A DNA stretch of 64,000 nucleotides from Mangrovibacterium sp041596335 (GTDB lineage: Bacteria > Bacteroidota > Bacteroidia > Bacteroidales > Prolixibacteraceae): positions 11,228 through 75,227 of the forward strand of contig NZ_JBFHIT010000017.1 of the NCBI RefSeq assembly GCF_041596335.1, given 5' to 3'. Shown one piece after another: positions 39,401 through 47,521 of the stretch (positions are counted from its first letter, which is position 1; each line of letters begins with the position of its first letter). The notes beneath the pieces are model-generated. The model was not told where the DNA came from. It saw only the letters and a program-made list of their open reading frames with translations, and searched no databases. Made by a program: the position numbers and the translations under genes.

Positions 39401-40602
39401 ATAAGCTCCAAACCGAAAGTAGTTATGCCGAGATTCGGGTTTCCGACAATGGCCGGGGTATTCCATCCGAGCTATTGGATCGCATATTTGAACGTTTCTT
39501 TGTTTCGCAAACTAGGGAAAGCAGAAGGTCACTGGATTCCGGTGTTGGATTGGAACTCACCAAACGACTGGTCGAACTTCACAAAGGAATTATTTCGGTG
39601 GAAAGTCGCGAAAGAACATCGGAGGAAGACGGATTTACCTGCTTTTCGATTTTATTTCCCATGGGTAAAAATCATCTGTCGAACGACGAAATTGCATCAG
39701 ACTACAAAAGCAGCGAGGACTCCTCTCAATATGTTAAAACGATTCAGGAAGCAGAGGCTCTTGATGGCGCTGAGAACGAAGAAATTGAAGAACTCCCCAC
39801 TGAATTTGAACAAAATAGCTCGGAAACCAGGCTGCTGATTGTGGAGGACAATGCGGAGGTCAGATCATTTATAAAAAGCTTATTTACAAATCAATACTTG
39901 GTAGAAGTGGCCGAAAATGGCAAAATAGGATTGCAAATGGCGACCGAAAATGTACCTGACTTGATTGTTTGCGACGTTATGATGCCCGAAATGGATGGCA
40001 TGGAATTGTGTAAACGAATCAAAACAGATGTTCGCACCAGCCATATTCCGGTGATTCTATTAACCGCCAGAACGGCGATTACCTTTAAGTACGAAGGGCT
40101 CGAAACCGGTGCCGATGACTATATCACCAAACCCTTTAGTGCCGACTATTTGAAGCTCCGCGTTCGGAATCTAATCAGGCAACGCGAAATGATTCGGAAC
40201 CACTTTACCCGGGAAACTATTTTCGATCCTGCAAAAATTACCGTGACATCGGTCGACGAAAGACTATTGAAAAAAGCGGTTGACTATATCGGCGAACATA
40301 TGACCGACGCCTCACTTAGTGTCGAAAAACTGAGCAGCGAATTAGGCTTGAGTCGGGTGCATCTGTACCGTAAAATTAAAGCATTAACCAACCTCACCGC
40401 TGTAGAATTCATTCGTAGCATCCGCCTAAAACGAGCAGCGATGTTGCTTCAGGAAAACAAACTGAACGTTAATGAAGTGAGTTATTTGGTCGGATTTGAC
40501 GATGTAGATTATTTCCGCCGTTGCTTCAAACAGCAATTTGGAGTCGCTCCATCGGAATACACCAAGGCCAACCACACCAACGTGGACACCCTTATCCAAT
40601 AA
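36418..40602 (+). CDS. Hybrid two-component system regulator (HTCS), plus arm
   Basis: A 1394-residue HTCS with the same order as its divergent partner. A signal segment (about 10-28) is followed by propeller repeats with 'FIWIGTRDGLCRFNG'-like motifs to about residue 700, a Y_Y_Y domain ending 'LPAGKYELRL', and a membrane helix near 790-815. The kinase has VSHELRTPLTLIVSP near 850, 'LYNLLSNAIKNTKQNG', 'SDNGRGIP' and 'SGVGLELT'. The receiver has 'LLIVEDN' and 'IVCDVMMPEMDG' near 1185. The C-terminal AraC HTH reads 'ELGLSRVHLYRKIKALTNLT'. All catalytic positions are kept. It lies 299 bases before the second susC and probably controls it. The two HTCS proteins are similar in plan but differ through the sensor, so they should answer different ligands. 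Confidence 0.95.
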   Translation: MEKKTTRSEIFILTLICTLFVFSSFGINFRKYDMGSGLSHNSVMCVTQSQDGFIWIGTRDGLCRFNGVSNTVYKQNFDDTNSISNNSINCLFEASDGKLWIGTTMGLNCYSPKTDRFEKFTLQADGKGISQNYIRAIIETNEGKILIGNPFGIDIYDPTTNAFEAIPIEKSNTLKDNIITCFFKDSNNRIWVGQRSGVYLFTNNSFERVCLDKKLESLFDKFEIRDIREDSNGTIWVATEEYGLYAFKYQSNQCEDFRNYTVSNSNIVSNHIRKIYIADDEIWIGTMDGLSIFSPTKGSFKNFQYSADDPDGISNNSIRDILGDNQGGIWLATYAGGVNYYHPQNNLFPHYKSTTEDTNFLTSNVISFFLEEKNGDLWIATEGGGLIFREFSKNKTNHYLNQKNRNSLVQNYVKSLAQDEKGNLWIGTFNGLSYFDRETGIFTNYLNDPEDQNSLIKNQVHSLFIDNQNLIWIGTNGGGLQTFNPASKQFKLILSDEVKNVNVIMADQKDRIWVGHQSGLACLDRLTGKKIDISSLLKQLPLSVQYVQCLFEDRLGRIWVGTQGFGLFLIHEEEIFWYNTEKGLPDNTVNAITEDAKGNFWLSTNQGVSKINLDDSIESSTKLKSKTYSKSQGIQGLQFLPNSILHSKSGLIYAGGVNGFNVFDPEKVDDRDFFPPIIFTDLRIRSNTKEGVKHWPVQNLTTSHRDLKLNYQFRDISVDFLGINYTDPENTYYRYQLLGIEKDWVYIAKQRTINFNYLPAGKYELRLQASTNESNWGDTYQSLSFEILRPWWLTGWAFAGYLLFLGLFLAIFFSLSKRWANLNNRLEMEQFQRTKEDELHQLKLKFFTDVSHELRTPLTLIVSPLEQIIQQPDLNSRLRNQLSLIQRNGNRMMRLINKVLDLRRLETGHEQLKAAPGDLVKFLTETSLAFKESATAKNIEFKFIPLEPTLEIYFDRDKMEMILYNLLSNAIKNTKQNGRITLELSVANTEQISRNKLQTESSYAEIRVSDNGRGIPSELLDRIFERFFVSQTRESRRSLDSGVGLELTKRLVELHKGIISVESRERTSEEDGFTCFSILFPMGKNHLSNDEIASDYKSSEDSSQYVKTIQEAEALDGAENEEIEELPTEFEQNSSETRLLIVEDNAEVRSFIKSLFTNQYLVEVAENGKIGLQMATENVPDLIVCDVMMPEMDGMELCKRIKTDVRTSHIPVILLTARTAITFKYEGLETGADDYITKPFSADYLKLRVRNLIRQREMIRNHFTRETIFDPAKITVTSVDERLLKKAVDYIGEHMTDASLSVEKLSSELGLSRVHLYRKIKALTNLTAVEFIRSIRLKRAAMLLQENKLNVNEVSYLVGFDDVDYFRRCFKQQFGVAPSEYTKANHTNVDTLIQ

Positions 40603-40640
40603 ACACGCAAAGCACTCACTACCTACCAATTACACACACT

Positions 40641-40673
40641 CCTGTATCATTTATCCTGTAAAAATGATACAGG
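40641..40673 (+). repeat. Perfect 12-bp inverted repeat downstream of the HTCS gene
   Basis: CCTGTATCATTT (40641-40652) and AAATGATACAGG (40662-40673) pair perfectly around a 9-nt loop. It lies 38 bases after the HTCS stop. Without a T-run it is a poor terminator but could form the 3' end of the HTCS mRNA; its left arm overlaps the first TGTATCATTTATC operator-like repeat. Confidence 0.6.
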
Positions 40674-40752
40674 CAGGCGAAGCCATGTTACATCTATCAG
40701 GTATTCCTGTAACATCATTCGATCGCAAAAATAGTCGGTGCACCTATTTTCG
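40643..40752 (+). promoter_or_regulatory. Putative operator array and promoter of the plus-arm susC operon
   Basis: Three related 13-mers lie in the same orientation: TGTATCATTTATC (40643-40655), TGTTACATCTATC (40686-40698) and TGTAACATCATTC (40708-40720), with spacings of 43 and 22 bp, close to multiples of two helical turns. TATTTTCG (40745-40752), one base off TAnnTTTG, lies 24 nt after the last copy and 31 nt before a small ORF. Two of the copies also form part of an 8-bp inverted repeat, ATGTTACA/TGTAACAT (40685-40715). The motif differs from that of the minus arm. Confidence 0.5.
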
Positions 40753-40782
40753 TCAATGGAATTCACCCACAGAAGAATTATT

Positions 40783-40887
40783 ATGAATCGAACCAAACGA
40801 AAAATAAAACTGCAACTCATTTCCACGGCCATTATCATTTTAGTCATTGGAATTTTTATTCTCAGTATAATCTTTCATCTAATCTAA
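40783..40887 (+). CDS. Possible 34-residue membrane peptide before susC
   Basis: ATG at 40783 opens a 34-codon frame: a basic start (NRTKRKIK) and then one strongly hydrophobic stretch rich in Ile, Leu and Phe, ending at TAA 14 bases before susC. It would be a single-pass inner-membrane peptide. It would be the first reading frame after the putative -7 box at 40745, so it could be a leader or a small helper protein. No family was recognised, and a chance open frame cannot be ruled out. Confidence 0.35.
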   Translation: MNRTKRKIKLQLISTAIIILVIGIFILSIIFHLI

Positions 40888-40901
40888 CAAACCAAAAACG
40901 T

Positions 40902-43838
40902 ATGAAACAAAAATCAGCATTGAAACGAGTTGGATTGCTCATGCTCTTATTCCTTTGGGGAATAGGTAGTTTTGCACAGTCCAGAGTCATTACCGGGAAA
41001 GTGACCGATAACGGAAAGTCACCATTGCCGGGTGTCACTGTAGTTTATAAAGGAACAACAAATGGCACGATTACCAATGCAGACGGCAATTACACGCTAA
41101 AAGCCGATCCCGAAGCAAAAACACTTGTGTTCACCTATATCGGAATGATTTCGCAGGAAGTTGCCATTGGGAACTCAGCAACAATAAATGTCACCCTCGA
41201 ACCAGATGTGGTTGGTGTCGATGAGGTGGTCGTTGTTGGTTATGGTACACAAAAGAAGAGCGATATTACCGGTTCGGTAATTTCAGTCAACAAAGATATC
41301 ATGGAAACTCGGCCTCGGGTAAGTGTTGAACAAATGCTACAGGGTGCAGCAGCAGGGCTGAGTATTACAGTAAATTCTTCAAGCGCCGAAGGATCGTCGA
41401 ACACGATGTTGATTCGGGGACAAAATTCTATTTCAGCATCAAACAGTCCCCTAATCATTTTGGACGGAATTCCGTACGCCGGAAATCTGTCTGAATTGAA
41501 TCCCAAGGATATTGAATCGATTGAAATATTAAAAGATGCTTCTTCGTCGGCTATCTATGGCTCAAGGGGTTCGAATGGTGTTATTCTGATCACATCGAAG
41601 AAAGGAAAAGCTGGCGAAATGGTTGTGAATTATACAGGAACCTATGCCATTGACAACGTCATTAATGTTCCCGATTTGATGGATGGAAAAACATTCTACG
41701 AAACAAAAGCAGGAAGAGGATTAACAACTACAGCTGTTGAAGACGAAGGATACGAAAGTGGACGAAGTACGGACTGGGTCGATCTCGCTACACAAACGGG
41801 GCACACACAAAACCACAATTTATCGTTTCGAGGCGGAACGGAGAGAACCAAATACTATCTGTCGATGGCTTATTTAAATGCTGACGGTGTAGCGGTTGGC
41901 GATAAATTTAAACGCTATAGTTTCCGGATTAATCTGGATCACAAGATCTTGCCATGGATTACGTTTTCTACCTCAACTCAATACGGATATTACGACCGTA
42001 GCGGAATCAGTGCGAGCTTTGAAGACGCTTTTACCATGAACCCGCTTGGTGTTCCATACAACGACGACGGAACAATTAAGATGGAAACATGGGATGATGG
42101 TGTGTATGCAGGGAATCCACTCAACTCGCTTTTGTACGAAAACAGCAACATTACCCGCCGCTTCACCTCCAACAACAGCGTTCTGTTCGAATTACCTTTC
42201 GTAAAGGGCTTGTCCTACAACCTAAATACCGGTTACGACTATCGCTCAAGCCTAAGTCAAACCTATCGGGGTACAAATACCTTAGTCGGAACAAAAGTTA
42301 ACGGAAGTCTCGACTCGAATAATGGATACGATGAAGACTGGATTATTGAAAACATCGTCACCTATAAAAATGAATTTGGGAAACACTCCATTTTCCTGAC
42401 TGGTTTGTATAGCGCTCAGAGTGAATGGTCTGAAGATCATGATGTGCATGCTGAAGGATTTCCGAATGACGTAATGACTTATTATCAGGCTAACAAAGCC
42501 AGCCTGATAGAACCAGATGATTCTTACACAAAGAAAACGCACCTCTCACAAATGCTTCGTGCAAACTATGTTTACGACAATCGGTACCTTTTAACGTTAA
42601 CTGTTCGCCGCGATGGCTATTCAGCATTTGGTGAAGACAGCAAATTCGGACTATTCCCGTCAGCTGCCTTTGGCTGGAATGTTGCCAACGAAAAATTTAT
42701 GGACAATATTGATCTGATTGATGTCTTAAAATTGCGCATTTCGTATGGTGTTAGTGGAAATGAAGCCGTTTCAGCTTACTCAACACTTGCAACCTTATCA
42801 ACTGAAAACTATGTAGATGGAAGTGACGGTACACTTTACGGTTTTTATCCCAGTAGCTTGGGTGATCCGTCGTTAAGTTGGGAAACCACAGCCTCCTTTA
42901 ATACCGGACTGGATTTTGGATTATTCAACAATCGACTGAAAGGTCTGATCGATCTCTATTGGTCAAAAACAACCGATCTGCTGTTAAAAAAATCAATCTC
43001 AAACGTAAACGGAACAGGCTCAATCACCCAAAACATTGGTGAAACTTCCAATAGCGGGATTGAATTTCAACTATCCTCAGTTAACATAGATAAAGGAAAA
43101 TTTAAGTGGACTTCTGATTTCAACATCGCCCACTACAATACTAAAATTGTCAATGTTGGCTTAACTGACCCCGATACCGGGGACTACATCGATGATGTTG
43201 ACAGCAAATGGTTTATTGGTGAACCGGTCGATGTTAATTATCACTATGTATTCGATGGCATCTATCAGGAAGATTTGACCGACACACCTCAGGGTGATGT
43301 TGTTGCCGGTGATATTCGCTACCTCGATGCAAGCGGCGACGGTGTAATCTCTGCTGACGACAAAAGAGTGATCGGTCGGACAATCCCTGATTTTGTTGCC
43401 GGACTGACCAATACATTTAAGTATAAAAACTGGACATTAAGCGTGTTTATGAATGCGGTTGTTGGAATTACCAAAGAAAATGAATTGTTGTACACCAATG
43501 ACAACGACATGCGACTAAACCGCTACAACGTTACATTCTGGACGCCCGAAAACATGAGTAATATCTATCCACGAAACGACGCTCATGCTAGTGTGAATAA
43601 GTACAGTATGCCTTTTTATCGCAAAGCCGATTTCCTGAGGATACAAGATATTTCACTTAGCTATAAAGTTCCTAAAATACTGATTGAGAAGTACAAGATT
43701 AATAATGTTGAAGTTTTTGCCAATATAAAAAACCTGGCAACCTGGACCGACTGGGTTGGCTTAGATCCGGAATTCTCCGATCAAACAGCAGTTCCACAAA
43801 CAGCAACTGTCTTGTTTGGAGTTAAGATCGGTTTGTAA
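40902..43838 (+). CDS. SusC/RagA-type TonB-dependent transporter, plus arm
   Basis: A 978-residue outer-membrane transporter with a signal peptide ending SFAQ. The carboxypeptidase-like domain ('GKVTDNGKSPLPGVTVVYKG') leads into the plug with 'VVGYGTQKKSDITGSV' and 'EILKDASSSAIYGSRGSNG'. The barrel ends VKIGL. It is shorter than the minus-arm SusC (about 1023) and differs in most barrel loops, so the two systems should import different oligosaccharides. susD follows after 19 bases. As the first certain gene of the plus-arm operon it is expected to answer the HTCS at 36418. Confidence 0.96.
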   Translation: MKQKSALKRVGLLMLLFLWGIGSFAQSRVITGKVTDNGKSPLPGVTVVYKGTTNGTITNADGNYTLKADPEAKTLVFTYIGMISQEVAIGNSATINVTLEPDVVGVDEVVVVGYGTQKKSDITGSVISVNKDIMETRPRVSVEQMLQGAAAGLSITVNSSSAEGSSNTMLIRGQNSISASNSPLIILDGIPYAGNLSELNPKDIESIEILKDASSSAIYGSRGSNGVILITSKKGKAGEMVVNYTGTYAIDNVINVPDLMDGKTFYETKAGRGLTTTAVEDEGYESGRSTDWVDLATQTGHTQNHNLSFRGGTERTKYYLSMAYLNADGVAVGDKFKRYSFRINLDHKILPWITFSTSTQYGYYDRSGISASFEDAFTMNPLGVPYNDDGTIKMETWDDGVYAGNPLNSLLYENSNITRRFTSNNSVLFELPFVKGLSYNLNTGYDYRSSLSQTYRGTNTLVGTKVNGSLDSNNGYDEDWIIENIVTYKNEFGKHSIFLTGLYSAQSEWSEDHDVHAEGFPNDVMTYYQANKASLIEPDDSYTKKTHLSQMLRANYVYDNRYLLTLTVRRDGYSAFGEDSKFGLFPSAAFGWNVANEKFMDNIDLIDVLKLRISYGVSGNEAVSAYSTLATLSTENYVDGSDGTLYGFYPSSLGDPSLSWETTASFNTGLDFGLFNNRLKGLIDLYWSKTTDLLLKKSISNVNGTGSITQNIGETSNSGIEFQLSSVNIDKGKFKWTSDFNIAHYNTKIVNVGLTDPDTGDYIDDVDSKWFIGEPVDVNYHYVFDGIYQEDLTDTPQGDVVAGDIRYLDASGDGVISADDKRVIGRTIPDFVAGLTNTFKYKNWTLSVFMNAVVGITKENELLYTNDNDMRLNRYNVTFWTPENMSNIYPRNDAHASVNKYSMPFYRKADFLRIQDISLSYKVPKILIEKYKINNVEVFANIKNLATWTDWVGLDPEFSDQTAVPQTATVLFGVKIGL

Positions 43839-43857
43839 CAATTTAAAATTTAGTAAA

Positions 43858-45492
43858 ATGAAAAATATACTCCTTTTATTCGCCTTATTTTCAGCCTTCA
43901 TGCTGAACTCGTGTAACGAGGACGAATTTTTGAAAGAAGAACCCCTCGATGCCATTTTTGCAGACAACCTATTCGTCGATTACGATGGATTTGTAAACGG
44001 GTTGAATGCTGTTTACAGTTTGGTTCGCGAAGATAGACTATCGTCGAACAATACTACCCGGGCTTCATTGTGGCAAATGGGATGCGATAATGCGTTCGTG
44101 AATGGAGGTGCCTCGGCATTTGACCCATTTAATGATTACAATGATCTACATTCTGAAAACTCATTGATTGAGGCAAATTTCAACTGGCTCTACAAAATAG
44201 TTAATTCATCCAACATGATTATCAATCGGGCCGAAAATTCAGCAGTCGACTGGCTTGGTGGAAATGATGCCGATGATTTGATCAATAAAAACAAAGTCAT
44301 CGCACAGGCGAGATTAATGCGTGCTTGGGCTTACCGACATTTACGTTATGGATGGGGACCTGTTCCGCTTAGCTTGGAAGAAATTACCGGAACAACCTAC
44401 CGTAACGACTGGGAACGCGCTTCCATTGATGAATTGAACGGGCAAATGGAAATTGATTTAACATTTGCTCGCGACAACCTCGACATGAAAGAAGAAACCG
44501 GAATGGTTAACAGCGCCATCGCAAGTACCATGCTTGCAGAGCTTTACCTTGCCATGGGAGAAAACGACTTGGCAGAAACAGAAGCCTTGCGTGTAATTAA
44601 CAGTGGCGACTACGAACTGATGACCTCCAGATTTGGAATTAATTCCACTGAACCGGGAAATGCTTATGCCGATATTTTTGATAACCCAACACCGGAAATG
44701 GGAAATAAAGAAGTTTTGTGGGTTTTGAATAACGCTTATGCCGATGTGGTTGGAAGTGCCTACATCTATATGAAAAACGCCTGGATTAGCTATTATTCAA
44801 AAGATTCAAAAATGAAAAAGAAGGATCTTGATATTTTATACACTTACAATGGTGGAAAAGGTGCAGGCCGTGTTTCCGTTTCCGACTCAGCATATGCTTG
44901 GTACGAATCTTTTGACGACCGATATTCTGAATATTGCGTAAAGAAATACTACATCTATCCGGCTGACGATGCTGCTACTATCTTCGACACCATTCAGTAT
45001 ACCAACATGGATTACGATGATCCGGATGATCTGGAAGACAACTACCTATGGCCTTGGGTCAGAAAGTGGGAATACAACGACCCCTATATTCTGGACAATG
45101 CCTCGAATGCCGGGCAATACGACGATCAAATGTTTATGCGGTTGGCTGAAACCTACCTTTTGGCGGCTGAAGCGTTAATGAAAAACAATAAAGCGGATTT
45201 GGCAGCAAATTACTTGAATGCCGTTCGAACCAGATCAAACGCAAGCCCTGTCACTGCTGATGATGTTGATCTAGATTTAATACTGAAAGAACGCTCCCGC
45301 GAATTGGTGACCGAAGAATACAGGAAACACACCTTGGTTCGTACCGGAACGTTCTATGAATGGACCATCAAATACAATCCAAGGTTAGATGAATCTACAT
45401 TAAATACATTCAATGATCTATTCCCAATTCCACAAGGTATTATCGATGCGAATACCGGGGCTGAAATGGAACAGAATCCAGGATATAATTAA
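43858..45492 (+). CDS. SusD/RagB-type surface glycan-binding lipoprotein, plus arm
   Basis: A 544-residue lipoprotein starting at ATG 43858 (lipobox LNSC near residue 16); an upstream TTG would overlap susC and is rejected. SusD features include 'QARLMRAWAYRHLRYGWGPV', 'STMLAELYLAMGEND', 'RLAETYLLAAEALMKNN' and the family-typical end 'LFPIPQGIIDAN' and 'QNPGYN'. It partners the SusC at 40902. A strong hairpin lies 38 bases after the stop. Ligand unknown. Confidence 0.95.
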   Translation: MKNILLLFALFSAFMLNSCNEDEFLKEEPLDAIFADNLFVDYDGFVNGLNAVYSLVREDRLSSNNTTRASLWQMGCDNAFVNGGASAFDPFNDYNDLHSENSLIEANFNWLYKIVNSSNMIINRAENSAVDWLGGNDADDLINKNKVIAQARLMRAWAYRHLRYGWGPVPLSLEEITGTTYRNDWERASIDELNGQMEIDLTFARDNLDMKEETGMVNSAIASTMLAELYLAMGENDLAETEALRVINSGDYELMTSRFGINSTEPGNAYADIFDNPTPEMGNKEVLWVLNNAYADVVGSAYIYMKNAWISYYSKDSKMKKKDLDILYTYNGGKGAGRVSVSDSAYAWYESFDDRYSEYCVKKYYIYPADDAATIFDTIQYTNMDYDDPDDLEDNYLWPWVRKWEYNDPYILDNASNAGQYDDQMFMRLAETYLLAAEALMKNNKADLAANYLNAVRTRSNASPVTADDVDLDLILKERSRELVTEEYRKHTLVRTGTFYEWTIKYNPRLDESTLNTFNDLFPIPQGIIDANTGAEMEQNPGYN

Positions 45493-45529
45493 ATCCTAGT
45501 TCCCAGGTTCGGATCGAATATGTTTATAA

Positions 45530-45563
45530 ATGTTGGAGATACAGATCACTGTATCTCTAACAT
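45530..45563 (+). promoter_or_regulatory. Strong hairpin directly after the plus-arm susD
   Basis: ATGTTGGAGATACAG (45530-45544) and CTGTATCTCTAACAT (45549-45563) pair over 15 positions with one G-U wobble around an ATCA loop. No T-run follows. It sits where the minus-arm susD has its own hairpin and probably marks the 3' end of a stable susCD message. Its CTGTA/TAACAT ends resemble parts of the palindromes before susC, so an operator role is also possible. The remaining gap to 45952 holds only the sulfatase remnant. Confidence 0.7.
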
Positions 45564-45603
45564 TCAACCTAACTAAAAGTATAAAATAATTTCATTTGTC
45601 GCG

Positions 45604-45801
45604 ATGGAAGCCAATGACAACAAAACGCAAATGATCCGATCTAAAAATTATACATGCGTTGCCTTCAACTATGGAGACGAATATTTTTTCAATATGAAAA
45701 ATGATTCTGAAGAAACCGTAAATTTAACGTCTGAAACCAATATTAAACCGGTCTTGAATCACCACCACCAACGAGTAAAACGTTGGATTCCAGGCTTATA
45801 A
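45604..45801 (+). pseudogene. C-terminal remnant of a sulfatase
   Basis: The 65-codon frame reads 'MIRSKNYTCVAFNYGDEYF', then 'NMKNDSEETVNLTSE' and 'LNHHHQRVKRWI'. This follows the standard end of type I sulfatases, for example 'SERYKYFLFDGG', 'LFDLAKDPGELRPVAN' and 'LLAHRQMLKDWIKET' in the intact sulfatase at 50000. Nothing of the catalytic domain, including the formylglycine site, is left upstream. It lies between susD and the intact sulfatase, so the operon probably once held another sulfatase here. The ATG is likely an accident of the remnant. Confidence 0.72.
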
Positions 45802-45952
45802 ATCGACGACCGTATACCCAAAGAAAGCAGATAGGTTCTGCAATAAATTCAGATCTTCCGCCAAACGAAAACCTGAAAATTCTCACGCATAACAGATGAA
45901 TAGTAAAAATAATAGCTATCCAACAAATACAACACTTTCTAAAAAGAACAAG

Positions 45953-47383
45953 ATGAAGCAACTAAATTTAAGCCTGATCCTTTCTCTTCTGGCCGCTGGC
46001 GGAACTTGTTCCACCAGTATGGCACAGCAAGCAAAATCAGGAGATAAAAAACCAAATATCATTATTTTGTTGGCCGACGATTTAGGCTGGGGAGATGTGG
46101 CCTTTAACGGCAACACCGAAGTAAAAACTCCAAACCTCGATAAAATGTCGACGGATGGTGTCCAGTTCACCCGGTACTATACCGCCTCTCCTTTATGCTC
46201 GCCAACCCGCGGCAGCATTTTAACCGGACGTCACCCCTTCCGTTTTGGAGTTTTGGCCGCTCACACCGGAGGCATGCGGGTCGGGGAAGTTACGATTCCG
46301 GAGATCTGCCAAAAGAACGATTATGCCACAGGCTTCTTTGGCAAATGGCACCTGGGATGGGTGGAACCGGATGAAGTCGAGACAAGAGGCTTTTATTCAC
46401 CACCTTGGCAACACGGATACGACGAGGCATTTGCAACCAAGAGTGCCGTGCCAACCTGGAATCCGACCAAAACGCCTGCTCATTGGAACGGATTTGGCGC
46501 ACAAGACGATGGTTCGTGGGGTGGTTCCAGGTACGTGCAAAACGGCGTAGTTGTAACCGACAACCTGGAGGGTGACGACAGCCGTGTGATCATGGATCGG
46601 GCCATCCCCTTCATTGAAAAAGCGGTAAAAGAAGAAAAACCGTTCTTGGCAACCATCTGGTTTCATGCTCCGCACGAGCCGGTTGCCGCAGGCCCCGAAT
46701 ACCTGGAAATGTACAAAGGACTGGAGCCGGAAATAAAACGCCACTATTATGGTTGCATCACGGCCATGGATGAGCAAATTGGCCGTCTGCGCCAAATACT
46801 TCGGGAGATGGGCATCGAAGAAAACACCATGATCTTCTTTTCAAGCGACAACGGACCCGCCGATCCCCTGGTAAAACAAGGCGCAGCTTCTGCCGGTACC
46901 TTCCGTGGTCATAAACACATGATCTACGAAGGAGGAATTCGCGTTCCGTCATTGCTGGTTTGGCCGGGCAACATTGAAGCAAATAAGAAAGTGAATACCC
47001 GGATGTGTTCCTACGATTACCTGCCAACAATTGTTGATTTGGCTAACCTGAAATTCAAGATGAAAGAAGAATACCTGATTGATGGCATTAGCATGAAACC
47101 GGCAATCGAAAATTCAGATATTAAACGAGACACAACCATTTTCTCGGCCTGGTTGCGCTTGGTGAAAGATACTTATGGCAAAGCATTGGTTGGCGAGCGT
47201 TTCAAGTTGCTTTATCCGGAACATTCCAAAACACCCGAATTATATGACTTGCAAAACGATCCGGACGAAAAAGAGAATGTGATTGATCAATTCCCGGCCG
47301 TTGCCGAAGCTATGATTCAGGAAATGAAAGCCTGGGAACAATCCTGCCTGGATAGCCAAAACGGAAAGGATTATACCTATTAA
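45953..47383 (+). CDS. Type I (formylglycine) sulfatase
   Basis: A 476-residue S1 sulfatase starting at ATG 45953 (leader MKQLNLSLILSLLAAGG); a longer frame from 45896 has a polar N-terminus and is less likely. 'LLADDLGWGDVAFNGN' supplies the metal aspartates and 'LCSPTRGSILTGR' gives the CxPxR site with Cys82, to be changed to formylglycine by a maturase that is not in this window. 'GFFGKWHLGW' and 'FSSDNGPAD' are further family landmarks. 'SAGTFRGHKHMIYEGGIRVP' closes the active site region. It should remove sulfate from the glycan in the periplasm. The exact S1 subfamily cannot be read by eye. Confidence 0.94.
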   Translation: MKQLNLSLILSLLAAGGTCSTSMAQQAKSGDKKPNIIILLADDLGWGDVAFNGNTEVKTPNLDKMSTDGVQFTRYYTASPLCSPTRGSILTGRHPFRFGVLAAHTGGMRVGEVTIPEICQKNDYATGFFGKWHLGWVEPDEVETRGFYSPPWQHGYDEAFATKSAVPTWNPTKTPAHWNGFGAQDDGSWGGSRYVQNGVVVTDNLEGDDSRVIMDRAIPFIEKAVKEEKPFLATIWFHAPHEPVAAGPEYLEMYKGLEPEIKRHYYGCITAMDEQIGRLRQILREMGIEENTMIFFSSDNGPADPLVKQGAASAGTFRGHKHMIYEGGIRVPSLLVWPGNIEANKKVNTRMCSYDYLPTIVDLANLKFKMKEEYLIDGISMKPAIENSDIKRDTTIFSAWLRLVKDTYGKALVGERFKLLYPEHSKTPELYDLQNDPDEKENVIDQFPAVAEAMIQEMKAWEQSCLDSQNGKDYTY

Positions 47384-47521
47384 AGTGCTTTCCCTTATTC
47401 TTTTTGATGCTTGCCATAAGCTACGGAGAGATCAAAATTACAATAAGGTGATGATCATTTGGAGGGATTCACTGCTGGTCGTCAGAGAGGCAGTCGGTCA
47501 ATAATAACAAATTATTTACAG

